This document shows, in pieces, positions 25,852-34,993 of a DNA stretch of 64,000 nt. Location: contig NZ_AHKF01000018.1 of the NCBI RefSeq assembly GCF_000252125.1, forward strand, positions 186,001 through 250,000. The letters run 5' to 3'. Origin of the DNA: Flavobacterium frigoris PS1 (lineage in GTDB: Bacteria > Bacteroidota > Bacteroidia > Flavobacteriales > Flavobacteriaceae). The notes under the pieces are model-generated. The model saw only the letters and a list, made by a program, of their open reading frames with translations. It made no database searches and was not told the origin of the DNA. A program made the translations under genes and the position numbers. Positions within the stretch are counted from its first letter, which is position 1. Each line of letters opens with the position of its first letter.

Positions 25852-26123
25852 TGAAAAAGGAAACAATCCTAATCCATATTAGCATTTATTTATAAGTTGG
25901 TACATGTGACGTATTGGAACATTTTTTATTAGCCTTACAAGTTATGAACAAAAAACGTTACTCTTTCGTTGTAGTGAAGTTTTAAATTCTCATTTTTGAG
26001 TAATAAAAAAATGAATTTGGCGTAGTTTTAAAAATTACAGTAAATTTAAAAACTGATTATTGAAGTATTTCATTTTACCGGAAATGAATTCGAATAATTG
26101 TTTAGCTGTTAATATTTAAAGGA

Positions 26124-27992
26124 ATGATAAAAAAGAAAACCCTTGTATTAGGGATAAGCGTAGTACTTCTGTCTACGGCTTGTAAAACGAAAGATTTAAA
26201 AATGAGTGGAGAAAAGACAGAGATTGTCACTGAAAAAAAAGAAGTGGTATACCAAGTGTTTACCCGTTTATTTGGGAATAAAAACACAAACAATAAACCG
26301 TGGGGAACTATTGAGGAAAATGGAGTAGGTAAGTTTAATGATTTTACGGATAAAGCGCTGCAGGAAATTAAGGACTTGGGCGTTAGTTATATTTGGTATA
26401 CTGGAGTTCCGCATCATGCTTTGATTCGGGATTATACCGCTATTGGTGTATCAAATGACGATCCTGATATTGTAAAAGGAAGAGCAGGTTCACCTTATGC
26501 TGTAAAAGATTATTATAATGTAAACCCTGATTTGGCTGTTGATCCAGCAAATCGCCTGCAAGAATTTGACGCTTTGATTAGCAGAACGCATGCAGCAGGG
26601 TTAAAGCTGCTGATTGATATTGTGCCCAATCACATTGCTCGTAAATACGAAGGTAAAAGCAATCCTGCAGGAGTTAGAGATTTTGGCGCTGACGATGATG
26701 TTACTTTTGAATATCAAAGAGATAACAATTTCTATTATATTCCTAATTCTCAATTTGAGGTTCCAGACACAGCACAGCCTTTAAATGGAGAAGTTACTGC
26801 ACTTAGTGACCGCAAATTCCAGGAGATTCCAGCGAAGTGGACAGGAAATGGTTCCAGGATGGCAAAGCCAGACAAAAATGATTGGTATGAAACAATAAAA
26901 GTAAACTACGGAGTGCGTCCCGACGGTTCTAAGGATTTTCCGGAACTTCCAGCAGGCTATGATTCGAAATCATACGAAGAGCATTTTGAATTTTGGAAAG
27001 ATAAAAGCGTTCCTTCTTCTTGGATAAAGTTCCGAGATATCGCCTTGTATTGGACAGGTAAAGGAGTTGACGGTTTCCGATATGATATGGCTGAGATGGT
27101 TCCGTATGAGTTTTGGAGCTATATGAATTCAGCCGTAAAAATGAAGAACCCTGATGCATTCTTATTAGCTGAAGTGTATAATCCTGACCAGTACCGCAAT
27201 TATATTCGATTAGGGAAAATGGATTATTTGTATGACAAGGTGGAAACCTATGATAAGTTAAAAGATATTATTCAGGGAAGGTCCCTGCCTGATGGACTTT
27301 CTGATATTCAAAAAGGAATGAAGGATATCGAGCATCATATGTTGCATTTCTTGGATAACCATGACGAGCAACGTTTAGCAAGTCCGGAATTTGCCGGTAC
27401 AGCCGAAAAAGGAAAGCCTTTAATGGTAGTTTCAACTACGATTAGTACTGCGCCTACAATGGTTTATTTTGGACAAGAAGTAGGGGAGGCCGGTAGTGAA
27501 GATGCAGGATTTGGCACGCATTCAAGAACTTCAATTTTTGACTATATTGGCGTACCAAATCATCAACGATGGATGAATAACGGTGAGTTTGATGGTGGAT
27601 TATTAACGCAAAAAGAAAAGGAACTTCGGGATTTTTATAAAAGACTGCTTAATTTCTCTATCAGTAGTTCTGCGTTAATGGGTGATTTTGAAGAAATTCA
27701 AACAATTAATCGCGAGTCAACGGCAGGTTTTGACCCAGGGATTTATGCATACACACGCTGGTCAGCTAATCAGAAATTAATCATAGTGACTAATTTTTCA
27801 TGGATCAGTAGTAGTTCTTTTGAACTTAAGATACCATCTGATATTATCAAAAAATGGAAATTAAAAGACGGTAGCTATACGATTACGGATCAATTGTATA
27901 AGGTGTCTAAAGCGCAATTAGAGGTGGTAAACGGGGAAGGAAAAGTGCAGGTTGCTATTGCACCTTCGGAATCGTTTATTTATCAACTATAA
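26124..27992 (+). CDS. Alpha-amylase family glycoside hydrolase (GH13), lipoprotein
   Basis: A 622-residue secreted alpha-glucan hydrolase. A lipoprotein signal ends at the lipobox LSTAC with Cys20, so it is probably anchored in the outer membrane. The (beta/alpha)8 barrel has all four GH13 regions: DIVPNH, GFRYDMAEM with nucleophile Asp321, LLAEVYNP with acid/base Glu350, and FLDNHDEQR with Asp414. A small C-terminal beta domain completes it. No SusCD pair or other glycan gene is nearby, so it stands alone rather than in a polysaccharide utilisation locus. The 296-nt upstream gap shows no good promoter. Confidence 0.93.
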   Translation: MIKKKTLVLGISVVLLSTACKTKDLKMSGEKTEIVTEKKEVVYQVFTRLFGNKNTNNKPWGTIEENGVGKFNDFTDKALQEIKDLGVSYIWYTGVPHHALIRDYTAIGVSNDDPDIVKGRAGSPYAVKDYYNVNPDLAVDPANRLQEFDALISRTHAAGLKLLIDIVPNHIARKYEGKSNPAGVRDFGADDDVTFEYQRDNNFYYIPNSQFEVPDTAQPLNGEVTALSDRKFQEIPAKWTGNGSRMAKPDKNDWYETIKVNYGVRPDGSKDFPELPAGYDSKSYEEHFEFWKDKSVPSSWIKFRDIALYWTGKGVDGFRYDMAEMVPYEFWSYMNSAVKMKNPDAFLLAEVYNPDQYRNYIRLGKMDYLYDKVETYDKLKDIIQGRSLPDGLSDIQKGMKDIEHHMLHFLDNHDEQRLASPEFAGTAEKGKPLMVVSTTISTAPTMVYFGQEVGEAGSEDAGFGTHSRTSIFDYIGVPNHQRWMNNGEFDGGLLTQKEKELRDFYKRLLNFSISSSALMGDFEEIQTINRESTAGFDPGIYAYTRWSANQKLIIVTNFSWISSSSFELKIPSDIIKKWKLKDGSYTITDQLYKVSKAQLEVVNGEGKVQVAIAPSESFIYQL

Positions 27993-28027
27993 ATGTCTAA
28001 GGCTTGATTACTTAATATGTTTAAATA

Positions 28028-28070
28028 AAAAAGCTGATGCAAGATTATGATAATTGTGCATCAGCTTTTT
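28028..28070. terminator. Bidirectional terminator between amylase and superoxide dismutase genes
   Basis: A 14-bp stem (28028-28041 with 28057-28070, AAAAAGCTGATGCA / TGCATCAGCTTTTT) with a 15-nt loop, T-rich on both exits. It separates two convergent genes. Confidence 0.88.
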
Positions 28071-28086
28071 ATTTTTTAAGGACTAA

Positions 28087-28863
28087 CTAGTATTTTCTTC
28101 TTAAAGCAGCTTCGTAATTTGCACCCACCTTTTTCCAATTGATTACATTAAAGAAAGAATCAATATAGTTTCTTCTTCTGTATTGGTACCCTAAGTAATA
28201 CGCATGTTCCCATAAGTCTAATGCTAATATAGGCTTTCCCGGTATCAAGGCGTTCTTCATTAACGGATTATCTTGATTTTCGCTGCTGGTCACTTTTAAT
28301 GTACCTGACTTATCGACGATTAAAAATACCCAGGCAGAAGCAAATTGTTTCGTAGCTTCGCTTTTAAAAGCAGTAATAAAGTTTTCATAAGATCCAAAAT
28401 CCCTTGTAATTGCAGTAGCCAATGTGTCTTTCGGCATTCCTCCGGCATTTGGAGCCATTGACTTCCAATATAAGGAATGATTGTAGTACCCCCCCGCATT
28501 GTTTCTTAAATCGGTGTTTTTTGGGTCTAAATGAGACAAGATATCTTCGATTGACTGATTCTCGAACTCAGTTCCAGCTATAGCGTTATTTAGATTGTTG
28601 GTATAAGTCAGATAATGTTTAGAATAATGCATTTGCAAGGTTAAAGGTGAAACCGTTGGTGCCAATGCGTCATAGGGATAAGGTAGCTTTTCCAGTTGAA
28701 ACGAACCTTTATTTGCCTTTACATCGTCGGGATACCCGATGGAGACTTTTTCTTGTGCGGTTGGTAAAGGCACTTCTACGACTTCTGTCAGTTTTTTGTT
28801 ATTACAAGAAACTAAAATAATAATTAATAGTAGGCTCGACAGTAATAAATTCAATCTTTTCAT
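28087..28863 (-). CDS. Fe/Mn superoxide dismutase with lipoprotein signal
   Basis: A 258-residue superoxide dismutase preceded by a lipoprotein signal with lipobox LVSC (Cys20), so it should act outside the cytoplasm, anchored to a membrane. The Fe/Mn SOD metal ligands can be placed at His79 (QMHYSKHY), His129 (GGYYNHSLYW), Asp216 and His220 (LDLWEHAYYL). The NHSLYW form resembles Mn-type enzymes, but metal choice is not certain. It lies 8 nt after the acyl-CoA-binding gene at the end of the LUD-cdsA-psd group and precedes a terminator, so it is probably co-transcribed with envelope lipid genes. Confidence 0.93.
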   Translation of the reverse strand: MKRLNLLLSSLLLIIILVSCNNKKLTEVVEVPLPTAQEKVSIGYPDDVKANKGSFQLEKLPYPYDALAPTVSPLTLQMHYSKHYLTYTNNLNNAIAGTEFENQSIEDILSHLDPKNTDLRNNAGGYYNHSLYWKSMAPNAGGMPKDTLATAITRDFGSYENFITAFKSEATKQFASAWVFLIVDKSGTLKVTSSENQDNPLMKNALIPGKPILALDLWEHAYYLGYQYRRRNYIDSFFNVINWKKVGANYEAALRRKY

Positions 28864-28871
28864 TAGTTGTA

Positions 28872-29141
28872 TTATTTTTCCATAATGGAATTGATGATTT
28901 CTATATAGTGTTCTTTTGCTTCTTCAGCGGAAAGATGACTGATTTGCATCCAAGCATTGGTTTTAAAAGCATCCCTTAAATGATAAGTCGAAGTTTGTCT
29001 TGGTTCTAAGGTGCCAAAAGTAGCTTGTTTGTAATAGGCATAAAGGCGTAGCTGAACATCCTGCGGTAAAGATGCTTGAGTCATTTCGCCTGCCGTTTTT
29101 ACTGCCTCTTGAAACCTTATGTCCAAATCTTTTTCATTCAT
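28872..29141 (-). CDS. Acyl-CoA-binding protein
   Basis: An 89-residue four-helix protein of the ACBP family, which binds long-chain acyl-CoA esters in the cytoplasm. The hallmark is LRLYAYYKQATFG (about residues 26-38), followed by the ACBP-typical KTNAWMQ segment. The start overlaps the psd stop by one base (TAATG), showing translational coupling. Grouping with cdsA and psd fits a role in delivering acyl chains for phospholipid synthesis. ACBP is common in eukaryotes and scattered in bacteria, including Bacteroidota. Confidence 0.92.
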   Translation of the reverse strand: MNEKDLDIRFQEAVKTAGEMTQASLPQDVQLRLYAYYKQATFGTLEPRQTSTYHLRDAFKTNAWMQISHLSAEEAKEHYIEIINSIMEK

Positions 29142-29794
29142 TACTCCTTCGTTGCAATTATAGTTTTTCCTCCGATTGCTTTTTGGTTTAGCACGACGCT
29201 AATTGGGGTACCTATAGGTAGGAAAAGATCTACTCTAGATCCAAATTTAATAAAACCAGCATCTGTTCCTTGTACGACTTGCATACCTTCTTCAGCGTAG
29301 TTTACGATTCTTCTTGCTAAAGCACCTGCAATTTGTCTGTATAAAACAGCACCGAAAACTTTGTTTTCAACTACTATAGTTGTTCTTTCGTTTTCTTCAC
29401 TTGCCTTAGGATGCCATGCCACCAAAAATTTACCTGGGTGGTATTTGCTAAATTTTATTATTCCGCTCATAGGATAGCGGGTAACATGTACGTTTACTGG
29501 AGACATGAAAATAGAAATTTGCAGGCGTTTTTCTTTAAAGAATTCTCCTTCGTATACTTCTTCGATAACAACTACTTTTCCATCTACTGGTGCTAAAATC
29601 TGATTTTCATTTAGCAAAGCATTTCTTTTCGGATTTCTAAAAAATTGTAGAATAATAATCAATATCAAAAACGCGGCAATTTGTAAAACCTTTCTAAGCC
29701 AAATAATGTCAATTAATTTGTCAGATAGTAAAAGTACAATGGCTGTAAAAGCTACGCCTAGTAAAATAGTTTTGGCTCCTTCTTTATGAAACAT
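29141..29794 (-). CDS. psd: Phosphatidylserine decarboxylase family protein (short, Psd-A type)
   Basis: A 217-residue membrane-associated proenzyme that makes phosphatidylethanolamine from phosphatidylserine. One or two N-terminal hydrophobic helices (about 10-50) precede APVDGKVV, the MSPVNVHVTRYP motif, and the self-cleavage site at G185-S186 (KFGSRVDLFLP), whose Ser becomes the pyruvoyl group. The GSR form marks the short family also seen in rhizobia and archaea. It overlaps cdsA by 11 nt and the ACBP gene by 1 nt in a tight lipid operon. Confidence 0.93.
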   Translation of the reverse strand: MFHKEGAKTILLGVAFTAIVLLLSDKLIDIIWLRKVLQIAAFLILIIILQFFRNPKRNALLNENQILAPVDGKVVVIEEVYEGEFFKEKRLQISIFMSPVNVHVTRYPMSGIIKFSKYHPGKFLVAWHPKASEENERTTIVVENKVFGAVLYRQIAGALARRIVNYAEEGMQVVQGTDAGFIKFGSRVDLFLPIGTPISVVLNQKAIGGKTIIATKE

Positions 29795-30629
29795 AATTTA
29801 AAATTTGATAAAATAAAAATACAATTGGTGCTACAAATATAACACTATCTAGTCGATCTAGTATACCTCCGTGACCGGGCATTATTTTTCCGCTATCTTT
29901 TACCCCGGCAATGCGTTTGAATTTGGATTCGATTAAATCACCTATAGTTCCAAAAACACCAACGATTATTGCGATTATAATCCAAATAAAAGTTTTTCCT
30001 TCTGCGATTTCGATATAATATTTTGAAACCAAATAACTGGCTATAACTGAAAATAGTACCCCACCGAAAAAACCTTCAATAGTTTTTTTGGGTGATATTC
30101 GCTCAAATAATTTAGTTTTTCCAATAGACTTTCCAACAATATATGCAAAGGTGTCATTTGTCCATATTAGAATAAAGATACTGATGAGAATTTTTGGATT
30201 GTAGCCGTCTATTCCAAAAGGAATCTTTGTCATAATGGCAAAGGGAAGTATGATATAACCGAGTAGGTATACGTATTTTGAAAAGGAATCAATCCTGACG
30301 ATTTTATTATCAAAAAGAAAATGTATACATTTTATAAATACGATAAGAGTTGCAGAAAGAACAATCAAGTCAAATGTTTTACTGAATCTCAGGATGTACA
30401 AATACCCTTCTTGCGCAATAGATATTTGGTAAAAAAGCAAATAGGTGGCGCTTGCCACAATAAAAGGAATGATTCTTGAAATTTCGATCAAATTACAAAA
30501 CTCAACGGTTGCAATGAGAAGAAATACACCGAAAAGTATAAAAAAACTTTCAGTTGAATATAGTATGGAAAATATTAATAAAATAATATAAACAGCACCA
30601 GATATAGATCTCTTAAGGGTTTCATTCAT
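29784..30629 (-). CDS. cdsA: Phosphatidate cytidylyltransferase
   Basis: A 281-residue inner-membrane enzyme with about eight helices that makes CDP-diacylglycerol from phosphatidate and CTP. The C-terminal signature is present in SKFKRIAGVKDSGKIMPGHG followed by GILDRLDSVIF. Upstream ISPKKTIEGFFGG is also typical. CDP-diacylglycerol feeds phosphatidylserine and then PE synthesis via psd, whose gene overlaps this one by 11 nt. The gap to the upstream LUD gene is one base. Confidence 0.95.
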   Translation of the reverse strand: MNETLKRSISGAVYIILLIFSILYSTESFFILFGVFLLIATVEFCNLIEISRIIPFIVASATYLLFYQISIAQEGYLYILRFSKTFDLIVLSATLIVFIKCIHFLFDNKIVRIDSFSKYVYLLGYIILPFAIMTKIPFGIDGYNPKILISIFILIWTNDTFAYIVGKSIGKTKLFERISPKKTIEGFFGGVLFSVIASYLVSKYYIEIAEGKTFIWIIIAIIVGVFGTIGDLIESKFKRIAGVKDSGKIMPGHGGILDRLDSVIFVAPIVFLFYQILNYVS

Positions 30630-30630
30630 G

Positions 30631-31236
30631 TTAAAGATCTTCTAACAACAGCAAATAAAGGTTTTTGGCTGAACTTCCATACTGAGTAAAGTCTTCTTCT
30701 TTTGCTTTTTCGAAATATTTTATTGCGGTAATGTTTGTTGGATAATCCCTTTCGTATTTTTTTCTTATTGAAGTCAGTCCATCACTTTTTGCAGCAAGAA
30801 TCTGGCTGGTTCTAGCGACAACAACAATGTTAATGGGTAAGTCGTGTGGTTTGAGTTGCTTTATTTGATTTGACGAAAATAAAATGGAGCCTTCTTCAGC
30901 AATTAGATTTTCACAATATGAAAAAAGAAATTTTGGATTTGCTGACTTTGCGTAGCTGAGCTTGTTTTCATCTAATATGTTGAAAAGTTTAGGCTCATAA
31001 CATAAGACTTCACTTTCATACCAGTCGTTCTCTTCTAGAATATTTTCGAACTGCTCTTTTACTTCCTCAAGGTTTTCACAATATAAAAATTTACCACCAT
31101 TTTTCTTAAAATTATAGATGAACTGTTCATCTGCAGACATCATATCAGCATCAGGGGAAAATTTACTATTTTCTTTCTCTTTATCCTCATCTGAAGGCGA
31201 AATACTAGAACCAAAAATTTTTCTGAAAAGACTCAT
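30631..31236 (-). CDS. LUD domain protein (LutC-like)
   Basis: A 201-residue protein with a LUD domain over roughly residues 50-195, with NLIAEEGSILFSSNQ and INIVVVARTSQIL as the recognisable core. LUD proteins include LutB/LutC of lactate oxidation, but this one has no partner iron-sulphur gene here, and in Bacteroidota it is usually found between ftsH and cdsA. The role is therefore unknown. The first 30 residues are charged and Ser-rich. It starts the cdsA-psd-ACBP-sod group, one nt before cdsA, and follows the ftsH terminator. Confidence 0.82.
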   Translation of the reverse strand: MSLFRKIFGSSISPSDEDKEKENSKFSPDADMMSADEQFIYNFKKNGGKFLYCENLEEVKEQFENILEENDWYESEVLCYEPKLFNILDENKLSYAKSANPKFLFSYCENLIAEEGSILFSSNQIKQLKPHDLPINIVVVARTSQILAAKSDGLTSIRKKYERDYPTNITAIKYFEKAKEEDFTQYGSSAKNLYLLLLEDL

Positions 31237-31286
31237 ATGTTGTTAAGGTGCTTTATATGTTAATTAGGAAACGGTCAAAGATAAAA

Positions 31287-31325
31287 AAATCTTAATTCAA
31301 AAAGGGTTTTTGAATTAAGATTTTA
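31287..31325 (-). terminator. Terminator of ftsH
   Basis: An 18-bp perfect stem (31287-31304 with 31308-31325) with a 3-nt loop. On the minus strand it is followed by TTTTTTTATC in part formed by the stem base. It lies 25 nt past the ftsH stop. Confidence 0.9.
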
Positions 31326-31349
31326 AAAATAATTAAATTTGATGTATTG

Positions 31350-33275
31350 CTATAATATTACTTCTTCAAGATTTTTGTCAAAAGCTCTTTTTCCAAAAAT
31401 AGCTTCTAGATCATCTTTGAAGATAACTTCTTTTTCAATTAGTATATCGGCAAGCTGATTCAGTTTGTCTTTATTTTCTTCTAAAATTTGAACTGCTCTT
31501 TCATATTGACTTTCAATAAGTAATGAAATTTCTTTGTCTATAACTTTAGCAGTTTCCTCGGAATATGGTTTAGAGAAATTATATTCATTTTGCCCGCTTG
31601 AGTCATAATAAGTAACATTTCCTATTTTATCGTTTAAACCATATACAGTGACCATTGCACGTGCTTGTTTGGTTACTTTTTCTAAATCACTTAAAGCGCC
31701 TGTTGAAATTCTGTTAAAAGTAACTTTTTCAGCTGCTCTTCCTCCCATGGTAGCACACATTTCGTCTAGCATTTGGTCAGTGCGCACTATTAAACGTTCT
31801 TCGGGTAAATACCACGCTGCACCAAGACTTTGGCCTCTTGGAACTATAGTTACTTTAATTAGTGGCGCTGCATGTTCTAGCATCCAACTTACTGTTGCGT
31901 GTCCCGCTTCATGAATAGCAATTGCCTTCTTTTCTTCAGGGGTTACAATTTTATTTTTCTTTTCTAATCCACCGACTATTCTGTCAACGGCATCTAAGAA
32001 GTCTTGTTTGTCAACTGCAGTTTTGTTGTATCTAGCAGCAATTAAAGCAGCTTCGTTGCAAACATTAGCAATATCTGCTCCAGAAAAACCGGGAGTTTGT
32101 TTTGCTAAGAATTCAGTGTCCAAACCTTCTACTTTTTTCAGTGGAGCTAAGTGGACCTTGAAAATTTCAGCCCGTTCACGAATATCAGGTAAATCCACAA
32201 AGATTTGTCTGTCGAAACGACCAGCACGCAATAGCGCTTTATCCAGAACGTCTGCTCTGTTTGTAGCGGCTAATACAATTACATTAGAGTTGGTTCCAAA
32301 GCCGTCCATCTCAGTAAGCAATTGATTAAGAGTGTTTTCTCTTTCGTCATTACCACCAGACATGTTGCTTTTTCCTCTAGCTCTACCCACAGCATCAATT
32401 TCATCAATAAAAATGATTGCTGGTGATTTTTCTTTAGCTTGTTTAAACAAATCACGTACTCTCGATGCACCTACACCAACAAACATTTCAACAAAATCAG
32501 AACCTGATAGTGAGAAAAATGGTACTTGTGCCTCTCCAGCTACGGCTTTTGCCAATAGCGTTTTTCCTGTTCCAGGAGGTCCCACAAGTAATGCACCTTT
32601 TGGTATTTTACCACCAAGGTTGGTATACTTTTCTGGGTTCTTCAGGAATTCTACAATTTCTTGTATTTCTTCTTTAGCACCTTCTAAACCTGCAACATCT
32701 TTAAAAGTTGTTTTAACATCCGTCTTTTCATCAAAAAGTTTCGCTTTAGATTTTCCAATATTAAAAATTTGTCCGCCACCGCCACCGGCACCACCTGACA
32801 TTTTTTTCATTATGAAGATCCAAACACCAATAATGATAATAATAGGAAGTAAACTAATTAAGATGTCAGTCCAATTGCTTTTTTGAGAAAAATTGAAATC
32901 TTTTAATTTTCCTTCAGCAACTGCTGTTTCTAATTTCTTTTGAAATAATTGATCATTACCTATCTCAAAAGTATATTGAGGCCCTTTATTGGGTCTATCA
33001 AAAATATCTTTTGCAACCTTTTGATGTTCTTTTGCCTTAAGAGCTTCGGGCTTCAAAAAAACTTCGGCTTCGGTTTTATTATACACAACTACTTTCTCAA
33101 TTTGTCCTTTTTCTAAAAAGACATTGAATTTAGAAGAAGTTAATTGTGCTGGTTCTTGCAAACTTGAACTTCCAGTTATAAAACTGATAAATAAAAATAC
33201 AAGTAGTATGGCAGTGTAAACTAACCATGGACTAACTTTAAATTTATTAGGAGTTGGATTATTATCTTTAGCCAT
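31350..33275 (-). CDS. ftsH: ATP-dependent zinc metalloprotease FtsH
   Basis: A 641-residue AAA+ membrane protease that degrades misfolded and regulatory proteins at the inner membrane. Two helices (about 15-35 and 135-155) flank the periplasmic domain. The AAA domain has Walker A G232PPGTGKT, Walker B IIFIDEID, and the SRH region with [11 protein letters not shown]. The M41 zinc site is H455EAGH459. A glycine-rich GGAGGGGG linker follows the second helix. It lies 14 nt after rsfS and ends at a perfect hairpin, so rsfS-ftsH is probably one transcript. Confidence 0.97.
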   Translation of the reverse strand: MAKDNNPTPNKFKVSPWLVYTAILLVFLFISFITGSSSLQEPAQLTSSKFNVFLEKGQIEKVVVYNKTEAEVFLKPEALKAKEHQKVAKDIFDRPNKGPQYTFEIGNDQLFQKKLETAVAEGKLKDFNFSQKSNWTDILISLLPIIIIIGVWIFIMKKMSGGAGGGGGQIFNIGKSKAKLFDEKTDVKTTFKDVAGLEGAKEEIQEIVEFLKNPEKYTNLGGKIPKGALLVGPPGTGKTLLAKAVAGEAQVPFFSLSGSDFVEMFVGVGASRVRDLFKQAKEKSPAIIFIDEIDAVGRARGKSNMSGGNDERENTLNQLLTEMDGFGTNSNVIVLAATNRADVLDKALLRAGRFDRQIFVDLPDIRERAEIFKVHLAPLKKVEGLDTEFLAKQTPGFSGADIANVCNEAALIAARYNKTAVDKQDFLDAVDRIVGGLEKKNKIVTPEEKKAIAIHEAGHATVSWMLEHAAPLIKVTIVPRGQSLGAAWYLPEERLIVRTDQMLDEMCATMGGRAAEKVTFNRISTGALSDLEKVTKQARAMVTVYGLNDKIGNVTYYDSSGQNEYNFSKPYSEETAKVIDKEISLLIESQYERAVQILEENKDKLNQLADILIEKEVIFKDDLEAIFGKRAFDKNLEEVIL

Positions 33276-33289
33276 TCTGGTTTTTTTCT

Positions 33290-33661
33290 TTAGTATTTGT
33301 TTTCTATTGTAGTGATTTTAGCATCTCCCCACAAACTCTCAATGTTGTAATATTCCCTGATTTGTTTTTGGAAAACGTGAACTACGATATTAACATAATC
33401 CATAAGAACCCATTCCGCATTATCGGATCCCTCAACATGCCAAGGCTTGTCTTTTAATTCTTTTGAAACTGTTTTTTGAATAGAGTTAACAATTGCGTTA
33501 ACTTGTGTATTTGAATTTCCGTTGCAGATAACAAAATAGTCGCAAACTGCGGTATCAATTTCTCTTAGGTCGAGAATATCAATGTCATTTCCTTTTACTT
33601 CTTCGATTCCCTTAATAATGTTTGCCAATAATGCATCATTATCTATAGTCTTTTTTGCCAT
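33290..33661 (-). CDS. rsfS: Ribosomal silencing factor RsfS
   Basis: A 123-residue protein of the Iojap/RsfS family, which binds uL14 on the large ribosomal subunit and blocks subunit joining when nutrients are low. Typical lines are DIDILDLREIDTAVCDYFVICNGNS (shown in part), KDKPWHVEGSDNAEWVLMDY and VVHVFQKQIREYYNIE. Length is normal. It is divergent from birA and 14 nt upstream of ftsH. Confidence 0.94.
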   Translation of the reverse strand: MAKKTIDNDALLANIIKGIEEVKGNDIDILDLREIDTAVCDYFVICNGNSNTQVNAIVNSIQKTVSKELKDKPWHVEGSDNAEWVLMDYVNIVVHVFQKQIREYYNIESLWGDAKITTIENKY

Positions 33662-33704
33662 GAATTATTTTATATAAGTTTGTAAAGTTACCATTTTTTG
33701 TGAT

Positions 33705-33712
33705 TATTTTTG
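33705..33712 (+). promoter_or_regulatory. -7 element upstream of birA
   Basis: TATTTTTG fits TAnnTTTG; TTG at 33680-33682 is 22 nt upstream, slightly longer than ideal. The predicted start near 33718 gives a leader of about 38 nt. Confidence 0.4.
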
Positions 33713-33755
33713 AACCTTAACATAATATTAAATTCCGTTAGACAAATAATTACAT

Positions 33756-34484
33756 ATGAAAGTAATCAAACTCGATGCCATAGATTCGACAAATGAATTT
33801 CTCAAAGGATTATCAAACAAACAGGAACTAGAAAATTTTACTGTTGTCACTGCGGAAAATCAAGTGAAAGGGAAGGGGCAGATGGGTTCTGTATGGAGCT
33901 CTGAGGCAGGTAAGAATCTAATAATGAGTGTTTTTATTAAAGATTCTTTGTCAGATGTGAGTCAGATTTTTAAACTGAATATTGGAGTTGCACTTGCGAT
34001 CGTTGAAGCCTTGGAAACATTTAATATTCCAAGTTTAATGATTAAATGGCCAAACGACATTATGTCATATAATTTTAAAATAGGTGGCATTTTAATTGAA
34101 AATAGTATCAAAAGTGACGGAACGGTGCATTCTATTGTAGGTTTGGGACTAAATGTCAACCAAATTAATTTTGAAAATTTACCTAAAGCGTCTTCATTGG
34201 CTGTAATATGTGATTCACAATTTGACAAAGAGAAGATTTTGAAAGAGATTGTAATGAAAATTAAACAAAATATTGCCATGATGAATGGCGATACGGATGC
34301 CCTATGGTTGGAGTATAGTAGTAGACTCTTCAAAAAAGGGGTTCCAATGGCTTTTAAAGACAAATCAAATCAAAACTTCATGGGAATTATTCAAGGAGTT
34401 TCTTCGCATGGAAAGTTACAGGTTCAATTGGAAGATAATAGCATTTCTGAATATAGTATTAAGGAAGTTCAGCTGCTTTATTAA
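33756..34484 (+). CDS. birA: Biotin--[acetyl-CoA-carboxylase] ligase
   Basis: A 242-residue biotin protein ligase that attaches biotin to the carrier lysine of acetyl-CoA carboxylase. The ligase core has DSTNEFLK, the biotin/ATP motif KGKGQMGSVWSSEAGKNL (GRGRxGR-like), and IKWPNDIM plus KIGGILIEN. There is no N-terminal winged helix, so it is a monofunctional ligase and not a biotin repressor. It is followed by a hairpin that also ends the convergent SRPBCC gene. Confidence 0.94.
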   Translation: MKVIKLDAIDSTNEFLKGLSNKQELENFTVVTAENQVKGKGQMGSVWSSEAGKNLIMSVFIKDSLSDVSQIFKLNIGVALAIVEALETFNIPSLMIKWPNDIMSYNFKIGGILIENSIKSDGTVHSIVGLGLNVNQINFENLPKASSLAVICDSQFDKEKILKEIVMKIKQNIAMMNGDTDALWLEYSSRLFKKGVPMAFKDKSNQNFMGIIQGVSSHGKLQVQLEDNSISEYSIKEVQLLY

Positions 34485-34535
34485 AAAAAAAGTGTTTAGG
34501 AATTAAAATAATTTCAATTCTTAAACACTTTTTTT
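34485..34535. terminator. Bidirectional terminator between birA and the SRPBCC gene
   Basis: About 20 bp of stem (AAAAAAAGTGTTTAGGAATT with 34516-34535) with one mismatch and a 10-nt loop, A-rich on entry and T-rich on exit, so it works for both convergent genes. Confidence 0.88.
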
Positions 34536-34549
34536 ATGTTATTCAGGAT

Positions 34550-34942
34550 TTATAGTTTTCCCATGTTAGTAGCCAATGTTTCGATAAACTTACCAATTGG
34601 CCCTTTTATCATCATGGCCATCATTGGGTTAAAATCACCTTCAAAATCAAGTTTAACTGCACTTGATTCATCAGATACAGCATCAATGTTAGCTATTAGT
34701 GTAAAAGGAAGTTTGTCACTCGCAGCACCCAAAACTACTTTGCTTGGAGATACTTTTTCCTTCATTTTTAGTTTTATTTCTGGCATACCTTTTAGTCCAA
34801 AAATAAAAGCATCATCACCGATAACTTCAAATTTTGCTATGTTTTCAGGCATTAGCCTTTCGAAGTTTTTAACATCTGTCAATAAATCGAATAATTCTTG
34901 CGCTGATTTCCCAACTGCAACTTTTGGACTTTCTAAGTTCAT
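34550..34942 (-). CDS. SRPBCC (START-like) family protein
   Basis: A 130-residue protein of the SRPBCC/polyketide-cyclase-like fold, a beta-barrel-like cavity around a long C-terminal helix that can bind hydrophobic ligands. The frame is open from 34981, but MNLESPKVAVGKSAQELFDL from 34942 is the usual family start. The C-terminal GDFNPMMAMMIKGPIGKFIE is characteristic of a conserved Bacteroidota subgroup next to pyrE. No ligand or reaction can be named. It is 51 nt downstream of pyrE on the same strand and probably co-transcribed with it. Confidence 0.82.
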   Translation of the reverse strand: MNLESPKVAVGKSAQELFDLLTDVKNFERLMPENIAKFEVIGDDAFIFGLKGMPEIKLKMKEKVSPSKVVLGAASDKLPFTLIANIDAVSDESSAVKLDFEGDFNPMMAMMIKGPIGKFIETLATNMGKL

Positions 34943-34993
34943 ATAATTTTGTTTTTTAACTTCAATTGATGTTAGTATCAACGATGAAGTGCT

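Noticed and set aside
26060-26073. TTGA-AGTATT-TCAT before the amylase gene, resembling the box
   Set aside because: One arm differs and no TAnnTTTG is present at the fixed distance; the bases there are AATTGTTT.
32332-32886. A 184-codon open frame antisense to ftsH
   Set aside because: It is a shadow of the strongly conserved AAA domain on the other strand, and its protein has no family features.
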